Shown: piece by piece, positions 43,447 through 52,551 of the stretch
How positions within the stretch are numbered: position 1 is the stretch's first letter
Layout: each line of letters starts with the position of its first letter
Source of the DNA: Chryseobacterium jejuense
GTDB taxonomy: Bacteria; Bacteroidota; Bacteroidia; Flavobacteriales; Weeksellaceae
Direction of reading: 5' to 3'
Assembly (NCBI RefSeq): GCF_017877355.1
Contig: NZ_JAGIPR010000012.1
Span: 1 to 64,000, forward strand
Length of the DNA stretch: 64,000 bases
Translations under genes and position numbers: made by a program
Notes under the pieces: generated by a model
Told to the model about the DNA's origin: nothing
Seen by the model: the letters and a program-made list of their open reading frames with translations, nothing else
Database searches by the model: none

Positions 43447-45576
43447 ATGAAAAAACTACTCTTAACTCTTACTATAGCAGCGGCATTTCATAATGTGTCA
43501 GCACAGGAAATCACTTTAGACAAAATATACTCAGGATACTACCGTGGTAAAGGCATTGCCGGGATTACGTCTATGAAAAACGGGGAAAACTATCTTGTTA
43601 TCGAGCCTTCAGGAATTGCAAAATACTCCTACAAAACCTCTCAAAAAGAAGGAAATATTGTAGATGGAAGTTTTGAAAGCTATATATTTTCTGATGATGA
43701 GTCTAAAATTCTTTTACTGAAAGAAAGCCAGCCTATCTATAGACATTCTTTCCTTGGAAAGTTTGAAGTAAAAGATTTAAAATCAGGAAAAGTAATTAGT
43801 TTAAATGACGGAAAGCCAGTTCAGGAGCCTGCTTTTTCACCTGATGCCACAAAAGTAGCTTTTATTGCTGATAACAATTTATATTACCAGGATCTAACAT
43901 CCGGAAAGATCACTCAAATTACTACTGACGGTAAGAAAAATGCTATTCTTAACGGTTTGGCAGACTGGGTTTACGAGGAAGAATTCGGACATGCAAAACA
44001 GTATGAGTGGACGAAGAATTCTGATGCTATTGTATTTGTAAAATCTGACGAGAGCCAGGTTCCGGAGATTTATATTCCCATTTATGGAAAAAATCTTTAT
44101 CCTGCAGAGATGCGCTACAAATATCCTAAAGCCGGAGAAAAAAATTCTGTAGTTTCTGCACAGCTGTATCGTCTTGATACAGAAAAAGTAATACCATTGA
44201 GCCTAGGTTCTTTCAAAAACTATTATATCCAGAATGTTTTCCAGACTGCGAAAGCAGATGAAATGGTTCTGATTACTTCGGAGAGAATTCAAAATGCTTC
44301 AGATATTTTAAAGGTAAATACTAAAACAGGAGCAGTACAGAAATTATTTACAGAAACTGATGATAAGTGGATTGAAACAGACAGTCCTACCATTGAATTC
44401 CTTGATGATGATTCTTTCCTTTGGGCTTCTGAAAGAGATGGAAACCGCCATTTATATTGGTATGATAAAGATGGAAAACTTAAAAAACAAATTACTAAAG
44501 GAAATTGGGAGGTAACAGATTATTATGGTTTCAATCCAAAATCTAAGGAAATCTACATCCAGACTACAGAAAAAGGAAGCATCAATAAAGTCGTTTCTAA
44601 AGTAAATATCGAAAATGGCAAGTCTCAGCTGATCTCCAATGCTGAAGGAAATAATGCTGCAAATTTCAGCAAAAACTATAACTATTTCATTGAAACCTCT
44701 TCTACAGCTGCAAAACCTCACACCTATGTTTTGAAAGACGGAAATGGTAAAACAGTGAAAGAACTTCAAAACAATAATGATCAACTTCAGAAACTAAAAG
44801 CAGATAATTTTGTTGAAAAAGAGTTCATCACCATCCCTAATGCTGTAGGTGATCAAATGAATGCTTGGGTAATGAAGCCTAAAAACTTTGATCCTAATAA
44901 AAAATACCCATTGTTTATGTTCCAATATTCCGGACCGGGATCTCAACAGGTTGCGAACTCTTGGGACAATGGAAATGCCATGTGGTTCAACCACCTTGTA
45001 CAAAAAGGATATATTGTTGCTTGCGTAGACGGACGTGGAACAGGTTACAAAGGAACAAAATATAAGAAAGTTACTTATATGAACCTTGGAAAATATGAAA
45101 TTGAAGACCAGATTACCGCAGCAAAATGGTTCGGAAACCAATCTTATGTTGATAAAAGCAGAATTGGAATGTTCGGATGGAGCTTTGGAGGTTATATGAC
45201 AAGCTTAGCGATGACGAAAGGAGCCGATGTCTTCAAAATGGGTATTGCCGTAGCACCGGTAACCAACTGGAGATATTATGATTCTGTATACACGGAAAGA
45301 TTCATGAGAACACCTCAGGAAAACCCTGATGGCTATGATAAGAACTCTCCTACTGAATATGCAAAACTATTGAAAGGAAAATTCCTTTTAATCCATGGAA
45401 CGGCTGATGATAATGTACATTTCCAAAATTCTATGGAATTATCCGAAGCTTTGATTCAAAATAAAAAGCAGTTTGACTTTATGGCATATCCGGACAAAAA
45501 TCACGGAATTTACGGTGGGCAGACAAGACCGCAATTGTACCAGAAAATGACAGATTTTATCTTAAATAACTTATAA
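43447..45576 (+). CDS. Dipeptidyl-peptidase IV-like S9 prolyl peptidase
   Basis: 709 residues with a signal peptide ending near VSAQ. A DPP-IV N-terminal propeller is followed by an alpha/beta-hydrolase domain. The catalytic triad is visible: Ser579 in 'GWSFGGYM', Asp655 in 'GTADDNVHF' and His686 in 'DKNHGIYGG'. The Glu pair that binds the peptide N-terminus is present in 'WVYEEEFGH'. It removes X-Pro or X-Ala dipeptides from peptides in the periplasm. Three peptide transporters follow, so the block looks like a peptide-feeding unit. A good terminator follows, so the genes are separate transcripts. Confidence 0.93.
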   Translation: MKKLLLTLTIAAAFHNVSAQEITLDKIYSGYYRGKGIAGITSMKNGENYLVIEPSGIAKYSYKTSQKEGNIVDGSFESYIFSDDESKILLLKESQPIYRHSFLGKFEVKDLKSGKVISLNDGKPVQEPAFSPDATKVAFIADNNLYYQDLTSGKITQITTDGKKNAILNGLADWVYEEEFGHAKQYEWTKNSDAIVFVKSDESQVPEIYIPIYGKNLYPAEMRYKYPKAGEKNSVVSAQLYRLDTEKVIPLSLGSFKNYYIQNVFQTAKADEMVLITSERIQNASDILKVNTKTGAVQKLFTETDDKWIETDSPTIEFLDDDSFLWASERDGNRHLYWYDKDGKLKKQITKGNWEVTDYYGFNPKSKEIYIQTTEKGSINKVVSKVNIENGKSQLISNAEGNNAANFSKNYNYFIETSSTAAKPHTYVLKDGNGKTVKELQNNNDQLQKLKADNFVEKEFITIPNAVGDQMNAWVMKPKNFDPNKKYPLFMFQYSGPGSQQVANSWDNGNAMWFNHLVQKGYIVACVDGRGTGYKGTKYKKVTYMNLGKYEIEDQITAAKWFGNQSYVDKSRIGMFGWSFGGYMTSLAMTKGADVFKMGIAVAPVTNWRYYDSVYTERFMRTPQENPDGYDKNSPTEYAKLLKGKFLLIHGTADDNVHFQNSMELSEALIQNKKQFDFMAYPDKNHGIYGGQTRPQLYQKMTDFILNNL

Positions 45577-45591
45577 TATTCTGAATTATAC

Positions 45592-45620
45592 ATCCCTTTC
45601 AATATTTTGAAAGGGATTTT
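45592..45620 (+). terminator. Terminator after the S9 peptidase gene
   Basis: ATCCCTTTCAA-TATT-TTGAAAGGGAT followed by TTTTATA. Confidence 0.85.
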
Positions 45621-45683
45621 TATATTTATTTCATTAATCATTTGGGACTATATTATTTATTTTATCAATTGGAATTAAAAACC

Positions 45684-45691
45684 TATTTTTG
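45684..45691 (+). promoter_or_regulatory. -7 element TATTTTTG of the first POT transporter
   Basis: A perfect TAnnTTTG 21 bases before the ATG at 45712; a TTG is only 12 bases further upstream, so the -33 is uncertain. Confidence 0.4.
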
Positions 45692-45711
45692 GGCAATTGA
45701 AATTTGAATAT

Positions 45712-47367
45712 ATGAAGACAAAACATCCTAAAGGGCTGCCTTACCTTTTCTTTACAGAAATGTGGGAGCGTTTCGGGTACTACCTGATTCTTGGAATCTT
45801 TGTTCTGTATGTCATTGAACCTACTGGTATGAAAGGAGGTCTGGGCCTGCCGGACAAAACTGCTGATGACATTTTCGGAACTTATATCGCATTAACTTAT
45901 TTGACTCCTTTTATTGGTGGTTTCTTAGCCGATAGAGTTTTAGGATATATTAAGTCTATTTATCTTGGAGGTATTTTGATGGCTGCAGGATATATTGGAA
46001 TGGGTGTTTTCAAGGATTTACCTTTATTTTATGCCTCTCTGGCATTAATTATCATCGGAAACGGTTTCTTTAAACCTACCATTTCTACCCTTTTAGGAAA
46101 TCTTTATTCTGAAGAGCCTTATAAAGCCAACAAAGATTCCGGGTACAACATTTTCTACATGGGAATCAATATCGGAGCATTTATATGTAACATTATTGCT
46201 GCATTTATGCGTAATAAATTCGGTTGGGGTGAAGCCTTCATCACTGCTGGAGTTGGAATGTTGATTGGTATGGTTATTTTTACCATCGGTAGAAAGCATT
46301 ACATCCATGCTGCTCAGATGAAGCCTGTACAGGAAGGAGATACTAAGCTTTCTGAAATCATGCTTAAAGTGTTTGTTCCTGCTATTGCTGCCGGAGGTAT
46401 TGGTTGGTTTATTCCTAATAATATCTTTGGAAGTGACAGTACAGATGCCTTTATTTTTGCATGTGTTCCTGTTATTTACTTTTATGCTTCTCTTTACTTT
46501 AAGGCTAAGCCTGATGAAAAAGCATCCATTGGAGCATTACTTTCTGTATTCCTTATCAGTATGTTCTTCTGGGCGGTTTTCAAGCAAAACGGAACTGCTT
46601 TAACAAGATGGGCTAACTATTATACAGACAGAAGCGTTCCTGCATCTTTGGAAAAGCCTTTGGAAGGAATCTATATGGTTGACGGAAAGAGCTACGAAGA
46701 CAAAGAAGTTCCTGTATATGACAACCAGTTCCGTTCTCAAAAAGATGATAACGGAGACACTAAAAAAGAAACAGGAAAGGATGTTTACTTTAAAAATGTC
46801 TCTCCGGAACAGCGTGCTGCTCTTGAGAAAAACCCTGAAAATAAAGTTTACTTATACAATACGGAGCTATTTCAATCTATTAATCCATTCTGGGTAATTG
46901 CATTAACTCCGGTTGTGGTAGGATTCTGGGCTTTGTTAAGAAGAAAAGGAAAAGAACCTTTAACACCTACCAAAATTGTTTTAGGATTATTCATTTCCGG
47001 ATTATCGTGTCTGGTAATGGTTTTAGCGGTAATGGCTGGAGATAATGGTTCTGTAAAGGTTTCTCCTTTATGGCTGGTAGCAAGTTACGGAGTAATTACC
47101 ATTGGGGAATTATGTCTTTCACCTATGGGACTTTCATTCGTTTCCAAGCTTTCCCCTGCAAGGATTACAGCTTTAATGATGGGTGGATTCTTCCTTGCTA
47201 ACTCTGTAGGAAACAAACTTTCAGGAATTCTGGCAAGTACATGGTACAGCTATGAAAACAAGACGAATTATTTCCTTGTGAATTTCGCTTTGTTAATATT
47301 TGCTACACTTTTAGGCCTTTCAATGTTAAAAAGATTAAATAAAATTATGAAGGAAAAAGGGCATTAA
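45712..47367 (+). CDS. POT-family proton-dependent oligopeptide transporter (1)
   Basis: 551 residues from MKTKHPKGLP, about 12-14 membrane helices. Family marks: the proton-coupling 'EMWERFGYY' on helix 1, 'FFKPTISTLLGNLY', and 'GELCLSPMGLSFVSKL'. A hydrophilic loop near residues 320-380 is longer than in many members. It imports di- and tripeptides with protons across the inner membrane. The two further paralogues in the window share these motifs. A terminator follows. Confidence 0.93.
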   Translation: MKTKHPKGLPYLFFTEMWERFGYYLILGIFVLYVIEPTGMKGGLGLPDKTADDIFGTYIALTYLTPFIGGFLADRVLGYIKSIYLGGILMAAGYIGMGVFKDLPLFYASLALIIIGNGFFKPTISTLLGNLYSEEPYKANKDSGYNIFYMGINIGAFICNIIAAFMRNKFGWGEAFITAGVGMLIGMVIFTIGRKHYIHAAQMKPVQEGDTKLSEIMLKVFVPAIAAGGIGWFIPNNIFGSDSTDAFIFACVPVIYFYASLYFKAKPDEKASIGALLSVFLISMFFWAVFKQNGTALTRWANYYTDRSVPASLEKPLEGIYMVDGKSYEDKEVPVYDNQFRSQKDDNGDTKKETGKDVYFKNVSPEQRAALEKNPENKVYLYNTELFQSINPFWVIALTPVVVGFWALLRRKGKEPLTPTKIVLGLFISGLSCLVMVLAVMAGDNGSVKVSPLWLVASYGVITIGELCLSPMGLSFVSKLSPARITALMMGGFFLANSVGNKLSGILASTWYSYENKTNYFLVNFALLIFATLLGLSMLKRLNKIMKEKGH

Positions 47368-47390
47368 ACCTTGATCTTATAAAGAATAGC

Positions 47391-47419
47391 AAGCTGCGGA
47401 TTAGGTCCGCAGCTTTTTT
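47391..47419 (+). terminator. Terminator after POT transporter 1
   Basis: AAGCTGCGGA-TTAGG-TCCGCAGCTT with a T run. Confidence 0.88.
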
Positions 47420-47441
47420 ATTTAAAAATAAAATTAAAACC

Positions 47442-47471
47442 TTGCCAAAAACCCAAAATAAACTATATTTG
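47442..47471 (+). promoter_or_regulatory. Consensus promoter of POT transporter 2
   Basis: TTG, 19 bases, TATATTTG: an exact match to the Bacteroidota TTG-N19-TAnnTTTG consensus. It overlaps a longer open frame and fixes the start at 47499. Confidence 0.75.
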
Positions 47472-47498
47472 TCAGTCTTAACAAAAATTAACAATAGA

Positions 47499-49253
47499 AT
47501 GGATAATATTGAAGCAATAAGTCCGAAACCGGATGAATTGGTAGAGAATAAGAGCACCAGACATCCGAAAGGATTATGGGTTCTATTCGGAACGGAAATG
47601 TGGGAGCGTTTCAACTTTTACGGAATGAGAGCACTTTTAACGCTCTTTATGGTAAATTCCTTATTGATAAAAGAAGCTGACGCAGCGATTATCTATGGTG
47701 GATTTTTAGCTTTATGTTATTTAACTCCGCTTCTAGGAGGGTTTATTGCTGATAAATATATAGGAAACAGATTTGCCATTATCGTAGGTGGATCTCTTAT
47801 GGCGATTGGTCAGTTTTTATTATTCATTAGTGCTTCAACTTTCTCTGCGGATCTTGGAAGTGCTAAAATGATTATGTGGTTGGCATTATTTGTTATCATT
47901 TTTGGTAACGGATTCTTCAAACCTAACATTTCCTCAATGGTGGGAAGCCTTTATCCAAAACAGGAAAAATCTAAACTGGACTCTGCTTTCACCATTTTCT
48001 ATATGGGGATCAACATTGGAGCATTCTTAGGACAGTTTATCTGTCCTTACGTAGGAGACGTAAAAGATGCTACAACCGGAGTAAGAGATATCTTTGCTTT
48101 CAAATGGGGATTCTTAGCAGCTTCAATTGCGATGCTAATTGGAACTATAACATTCTTTATCCTTAAAAACAAATACGTTGTAACTCCGGAAGGAAGACCT
48201 ATCGGAGGGTTACCAAAAAATAACAGTACTGCAGATTTCGAAGAAGGAGAATCTCAGACAGCTAAATTCTCAGGGATGTCTTTAGGTATCACGGTAGGTA
48301 TCTTTGCTGTTCTTTTCTTTGTATTCAGATATCTACTGGTAGGACAACTTGGGTTTAACTCGGTGGAAATGGGCCAAATGATTAAAGGAATTATTTATCC
48401 ATTCATTTATGCAGCAGGGATTTCCCTTGCATTCCTGATTATGACTTCTGCTGAAAATAAAGTGGAAAGACAGAGAATCTGGGTAATTTATATTGTTTCA
48501 TTCTTCATTATCTTCTTCTGGGCTGCTTTTGAACAGGCAGGTTCTTCATTAACATTTATTGCAGATAACCAGACAGACAGAAACATTTTTGGATGGAATA
48601 TGCCACCTTCAATGGTTCAGATTTTCAACGGAATTTTCGTAGTTCTACTGGCTGTTCCTTTCAGTTTATGTTGGGATAAATTAAGAGCAAAAGGAAAAGA
48701 GCCGGTATCTCCATTCAAACAGGCAATGGGACTAGCATTAATAGCTCTTTCTTATTTCATCATTGCACACAATGTAAAAGATCTAGGAAACTCAGGTTTA
48801 TTAGCCATCAAATGGTTAATGCTTCTATACTTTATCCAAACTTGTGGTGAGCTTTGTTTATCTCCAATCGGACTTTCTTTGGTAGGTAAATTAGCACCAA
48901 AAAGATTTGCTTCCTTATTATATGGTGTTTTCTTCATCTCTAATGCTGCTGGGTATGCTTTAGCAGGTTCATTAGGAGCATTGATCCCTGCTACAGGTGA
49001 TAAATTTAAAAAAGCTCAGGAAATTGGAGTAAACTTACAGGATGTTTTAGATAAAAAAGTAACCTTAACTACTGAGCAGGTTGCTGCATTTGAAAAAGCT
49101 CAATTACCATTACACAACCCTACTTTCGTAGGATTTGAGATTCACAATTTATTTGAATTCTTCATGGTATTCGTTGTACTTTGTGGTATTGCTTCTGTAA
49201 TCTTAGGTTTACTTTCACCTATCTTAAAGAAAATGATGCACGGTGTAAACTAA
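47499..49253 (+). CDS. POT-family proton-dependent oligopeptide transporter (2)
   Basis: 584 residues from MDNIEAIS. It has 'GTEMWERFNFYGMRALL', 'GNGFFKPNISSMVGSLY', 'FFWAAFEQAGSSL' and 'CGELCLSPIGLSLVGKL'. A cytoplasmic N-terminal extension of about 20 residues and a polar insert near residues 485-530 are its own. The longer reading frame that opens 19 codons upstream is rejected because the promoter covers it. It shares substrate type with its neighbours; a different peptide range is possible. Confidence 0.93.
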   Translation: MDNIEAISPKPDELVENKSTRHPKGLWVLFGTEMWERFNFYGMRALLTLFMVNSLLIKEADAAIIYGGFLALCYLTPLLGGFIADKYIGNRFAIIVGGSLMAIGQFLLFISASTFSADLGSAKMIMWLALFVIIFGNGFFKPNISSMVGSLYPKQEKSKLDSAFTIFYMGINIGAFLGQFICPYVGDVKDATTGVRDIFAFKWGFLAASIAMLIGTITFFILKNKYVVTPEGRPIGGLPKNNSTADFEEGESQTAKFSGMSLGITVGIFAVLFFVFRYLLVGQLGFNSVEMGQMIKGIIYPFIYAAGISLAFLIMTSAENKVERQRIWVIYIVSFFIIFFWAAFEQAGSSLTFIADNQTDRNIFGWNMPPSMVQIFNGIFVVLLAVPFSLCWDKLRAKGKEPVSPFKQAMGLALIALSYFIIAHNVKDLGNSGLLAIKWLMLLYFIQTCGELCLSPIGLSLVGKLAPKRFASLLYGVFFISNAAGYALAGSLGALIPATGDKFKKAQEIGVNLQDVLDKKVTLTTEQVAAFEKAQLPLHNPTFVGFEIHNLFEFFMVFVVLCGIASVILGLLSPILKKMMHGVN

Positions 49254-49275
49254 TTGCATTAACAAAATATGAATA

Positions 49276-49304
49276 AAACCTCTGCTAAGTCGGAGGTTTT
49301 TTTT
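49276..49304 (+). terminator. Terminator after POT transporter 2
   Basis: AAACCTCTG-CTAAGT-CGGAGGTTT followed by TTTTTTTT. It separates the transporter from the DUF1016 gene. Confidence 0.85.
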
Positions 49305-49312
49305 ATTTTCGT

Positions 49313-50305
49313 ATGATGGAAATTTCCGAAGATTCTTTATTCCAATCCGTAAAGGAGATCATTAGACAGTCGCGCGAAAAGGTTTTTCGAATAGCGAATT
49401 CTACGCTACTGCTTACTTACTGGCAGATTGGAAAACTTATTGTTGAAGATGAGCAGCAGGGAAAAGAACGTGCTGAATACGGAAAATATACCTTAAAAAA
49501 ACTTTCTCAGAAGCTTACTTTAGAATTTGGAAAAGGATTTGACTACACAAATCTTTCCAATATGCGTAAGTTTTATATGGCTTTTCCAATTGTTGACTCA
49601 GTGCGTCAACAATTGAGCTGGACTCATTACAGACTCCTCTTTAAAATAGATAATACTCAGAAAATCAATTATTATATAGATGAAACAATTCAAAATAATT
49701 GGAGTTCAAGGGACTTAAAAAGACAAATCAACTCACTCGCCTACGAAAGAGTTTTAAAACATAAAAAATCTTCAGCTGAAAACATCCACAGTGTTTTAAA
49801 AGATCCTTACATTTTTGAATTTCTTGGCATAAAGGCAGACGAACAGTTTTCTGAAAAAGAAATTGAAACTGCCATTATTGACCATATCCAAAAGTTTTTA
49901 CTTGAATTTGGAAAAGGATTCGCTTTTGTAGCCAGACAACAACATATCTCCACAGATACCTCAGATTTTTATATTGATCTGGTTTTCTACAATTACATTC
50001 TAAAATGTTTTGTCATCATTGACCTGAAAACCGGAGAACTTTCTCATCAGGATATTGGGCAAATCGATATGTATGTAAGAATGTATGATGACCTGAAACG
50101 AGGCGAAGGAGACAATCCAACTATTGGTATTTTACTTTGTTCTGAAAAGGATGAAACCATTGTAAAGTATTCGGTTCTCAATGATAAAAATAATTTATTT
50201 GCCAGCAAATACCTGCTGTACCTCCCAAAAGAAGAAGAATTAAAACAAATCATCGATCAGGACAGAATTCGTTTTGAACTGGATCAGGACAATAAAAACC
50301 CTTAA
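49313..50305 (+). CDS. DUF1016 (YhcG-like) PD-(D/E)XK nuclease-domain protein
   Basis: 330 residues, no signal. The N-terminal DUF1016 helical domain ('NSTLLLTYWQIGKLIVEDEQQG', 'YGKYTLKKLSQKL', 'SWTHYRLL') is followed by a C-terminal nuclease fold ('DFYIDLVFYNYILKCFVIIDLKTGELSHQDIGQIDMYV' region) in which Asp and 'DLK' give the PD-(D/E)XK site. The family is patchily distributed and often tied to restriction or mobile DNA; its exact role is unknown. It sits between two POT genes, just after a terminator and 22 bases before POT 3, so it looks inserted. An ATG one codon further in is possible. Confidence 0.88.
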   Translation: MMEISEDSLFQSVKEIIRQSREKVFRIANSTLLLTYWQIGKLIVEDEQQGKERAEYGKYTLKKLSQKLTLEFGKGFDYTNLSNMRKFYMAFPIVDSVRQQLSWTHYRLLFKIDNTQKINYYIDETIQNNWSSRDLKRQINSLAYERVLKHKKSSAENIHSVLKDPYIFEFLGIKADEQFSEKEIETAIIDHIQKFLLEFGKGFAFVARQQHISTDTSDFYIDLVFYNYILKCFVIIDLKTGELSHQDIGQIDMYVRMYDDLKRGEGDNPTIGILLCSEKDETIVKYSVLNDKNNLFASKYLLYLPKEEELKQIIDQDRIRFELDQDNKNP

Positions 50306-50327
50306 TTAAAACAATCATATTATCATT

Positions 50328-51839
50328 ATGAGCTTAACTTTAGATGAAATACAAAATTTCAAAGGAAAATACCCTAGGCAAATATGGAGTCTATTTTTCT
50401 CTGAAATGTGGGAACGTTTCTGTTTCTACGGAATGCGTGGAATGCTGGTTTTCTTTATGATCTCACAGCTTAACTTCCACGAAAAAGAAGCGAACCTTCA
50501 ATATGGTGCCACACAGGCTTTCGTATATGCCTTTACCTTTATAGGGGGACTTTTTGCTGATAAAATCTTAGGATTCAGAAAATCTCTGTTTTGGGGTGGA
50601 CTTCTGATGATTCTCGGAAGTTTAATTCTGGCAACCGATCCTCATAAATTCTTTTTCCTTGGAATTGCATTTACTGTAGTGGGGACAGGTTTCTTCAAAC
50701 CTAATATTTCGTCAATGGTTGGTCAGCTTTATAAGCCTAATGACTCAAGAGCAGACGCAGGTTTCTCCCTGTTCTATGCAGGAATTAACCTTGGAGCATT
50801 ACTAGGTGGTTATTTATGTATCGCTATTGGAAAAGGAGAAGTCCTAAGCAACCTGATTGCTGAAGAAATGAGATGGCATATTGCGTTTGGATTAGCTTCT
50901 GTAGTAATGGTTATCAGTTTAATCAACTTTGTATTTACACAAAAAAGATTAGGAACTATTGGTTTACAGCCAGGGCATCCATTAGCAGAAACAAAAAGCA
51001 CTCCTATCCCAAAATGGAAAGAGTATGGAGTTTATGCTCTGTCTTTAATTTTCATTCCAATCATTATGACAATGGTTGCCAGAACAGAATATACGGATTA
51101 TTTCATGTGGACTATCGGGCCATTGACACTGATCTATTTATTCTATGAAATGTCTAAAGTAACGGCTGCTGAACGTAAAAAGCTTTGGGCTGCCCTAGTA
51201 TTTATTATCTTCTCGATTATATTCTGGGGAATATATGAGCAAAGTGGAGGTTCATTAAGTATTTTCGCTGCAAAAAACCTTAATAAAGACCTTTTCGGAT
51301 TGGATCCGAATGGTGTGAATAACTCAGGAGGTGCCTTTTTCATCATTTTCCTTGCTCCATTAGTTGGTCTTCTTTGGATTTGGTTGAATAAGAGAAAGAT
51401 TGAACCCAATACAATTATTAAATTCGGATTAGGATTTATTTTCTTAGGAGCGGGATATTACGTTTTATTTGCCACCCGATTATTTGCAGACCTTCAAGGT
51501 ATTACTTCTTTGAACTTCTTTACACTGGCATTATTAATTATTACGCTTGGGGAATTATGCCTCTCTCCTATCGGGCTCTCCATTATGACGAAACTTTCTA
51601 CCAAAAACCTCCAAGGAATGATGATGGGAATGTGGTTCCTTGCATCAGCATACGGACAGTATGTTGCAGGAATCATAGGGGCAAGTCTTGCTACAGCTAA
51701 GGAAGGTTCTACCAATTATGATGAACTTATCACTTATACTGATGGATATAAACAATTGGGATTGTATGCTATAATTGCCGGAGTGGTATTAATTTTGATA
51801 TCTCCGTTTGTGAAAAAATTAATGCAGGAAGTAAAATAA
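50328..51839 (+). CDS. POT-family proton-dependent oligopeptide transporter (3)
   Basis: 503 residues, the standard size. It has 'FFSEMWERFCFYGMRGML', 'GTGFFKPNISSMVGQLY', 'IIFWGIYEQSGGSLSIFA' and 'LGELCLSPIGLSIMTKL'. It lies 22 bases after the DUF1016 gene and may be read through from it. With the other two it gives three peptide importers within 6.2 kb. Confidence 0.93.
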   Translation: MSLTLDEIQNFKGKYPRQIWSLFFSEMWERFCFYGMRGMLVFFMISQLNFHEKEANLQYGATQAFVYAFTFIGGLFADKILGFRKSLFWGGLLMILGSLILATDPHKFFFLGIAFTVVGTGFFKPNISSMVGQLYKPNDSRADAGFSLFYAGINLGALLGGYLCIAIGKGEVLSNLIAEEMRWHIAFGLASVVMVISLINFVFTQKRLGTIGLQPGHPLAETKSTPIPKWKEYGVYALSLIFIPIIMTMVARTEYTDYFMWTIGPLTLIYLFYEMSKVTAAERKKLWAALVFIIFSIIFWGIYEQSGGSLSIFAAKNLNKDLFGLDPNGVNNSGGAFFIIFLAPLVGLLWIWLNKRKIEPNTIIKFGLGFIFLGAGYYVLFATRLFADLQGITSLNFFTLALLIITLGELCLSPIGLSIMTKLSTKNLQGMMMGMWFLASAYGQYVAGIIGASLATAKEGSTNYDELITYTDGYKQLGLYAIIAGVVLILISPFVKKLMQEVK

Positions 51840-51840
51840 A

Positions 51841-51867
51841 AAAATAAGTAATTATGCTTATTTTTAC
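51841..51867 (+). terminator. Weak terminator after POT transporter 3
   Basis: AAAATAAG and CTTATTTT arms around an 8-base loop; the stem is AT-rich and so only moderate. Confidence 0.45.
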
Positions 51868-51881
51868 GTAAATATCAAATT

Positions 51882-52415
51882 ATGAAGAAAATTTTAAGCA
51901 TACTTCTCTTATTACTATTAAATTTTAGTTTTGCACAGACTAAATGGATGACTATTGAAGAGGCTCTGAAAGCACAGAAAGAAAATCCTAAAAAGATTCT
52001 TATTGATTTTTATGCAGAATGGTGCGGGCCCTGTAAGATCATGGACAAAAAAACTTATGGTCACCAGGTACTTTCTCAAATTTTAAATGAGAATTTTTAT
52101 CCTGTAAAATTTAATTCAGAAGAAAAGAAGAGTATTGAAATTTTCGGACGAACTTTTTCAAATCCTAATACAGAACAGAAACAAGGACGCAATTCACTGC
52201 ATGAATTTACTCAATACATGAATGTAGGAGCTGTTCCAAGTACCGTATTTTTGGATGAACACGGTGATCCTATCACGATTCTTCAGGGAGAATTATCTGC
52301 CAAAGAACTGGAACCTTACCTGGAACTGATCTCAAAAGATCTTTTTAAAAAGATCCGTACTCGAGAACAATGGGAAGATTATCAGAAAAAGTTCAAATCT
52401 AAAATAAAAGATTAA
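51882..52415 (+). CDS. Periplasmic thioredoxin-family protein
   Basis: 177 residues with a signal peptide ending near SFAQ. A DsbD-gamma/thioredoxin-like fold carries the active site 'WCGPC' (Cys48, Cys51) and a cis-Pro in 'VGAVPSTVFLD'. It is an exported thiol-disulfide exchange protein, probably reducing or repairing envelope proteins. The insert 'RTFSNPNTEQKQGRNSLHEF' between the two halves is typical of Bacteroidota members. Single gene with a terminator. Confidence 0.9.
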   Translation: MKKILSILLLLLLNFSFAQTKWMTIEEALKAQKENPKKILIDFYAEWCGPCKIMDKKTYGHQVLSQILNENFYPVKFNSEEKKSIEIFGRTFSNPNTEQKQGRNSLHEFTQYMNVGAVPSTVFLDEHGDPITILQGELSAKELEPYLELISKDLFKKIRTREQWEDYQKKFKSKIKD

Positions 52416-52456
52416 TCAGCATTAAGTTTTAAAACTTTAATGGTCTATATAAACTA

Positions 52457-52487
52457 AGACTTTCAATTTTTTTTGGAAGTCTTTTTT
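52457..52487 (+). terminator. Terminator after the thioredoxin gene
   Basis: AGACTTTCAA and TTGGAAGTCT arms (one G-T pair) with a T run. Confidence 0.8.
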
Positions 52488-52551
52488 ATTTTACCGAAAT
52501 TCGAACCTTTGTTTTTCACCCCATATTCGATTCCCGAATCTCAGATAAGAA

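Noticed and set aside
47442..47498. N-terminal extension of POT transporter 2
   Set aside because: A consensus TTG-N19-TAnnTTTG promoter covers this stretch.
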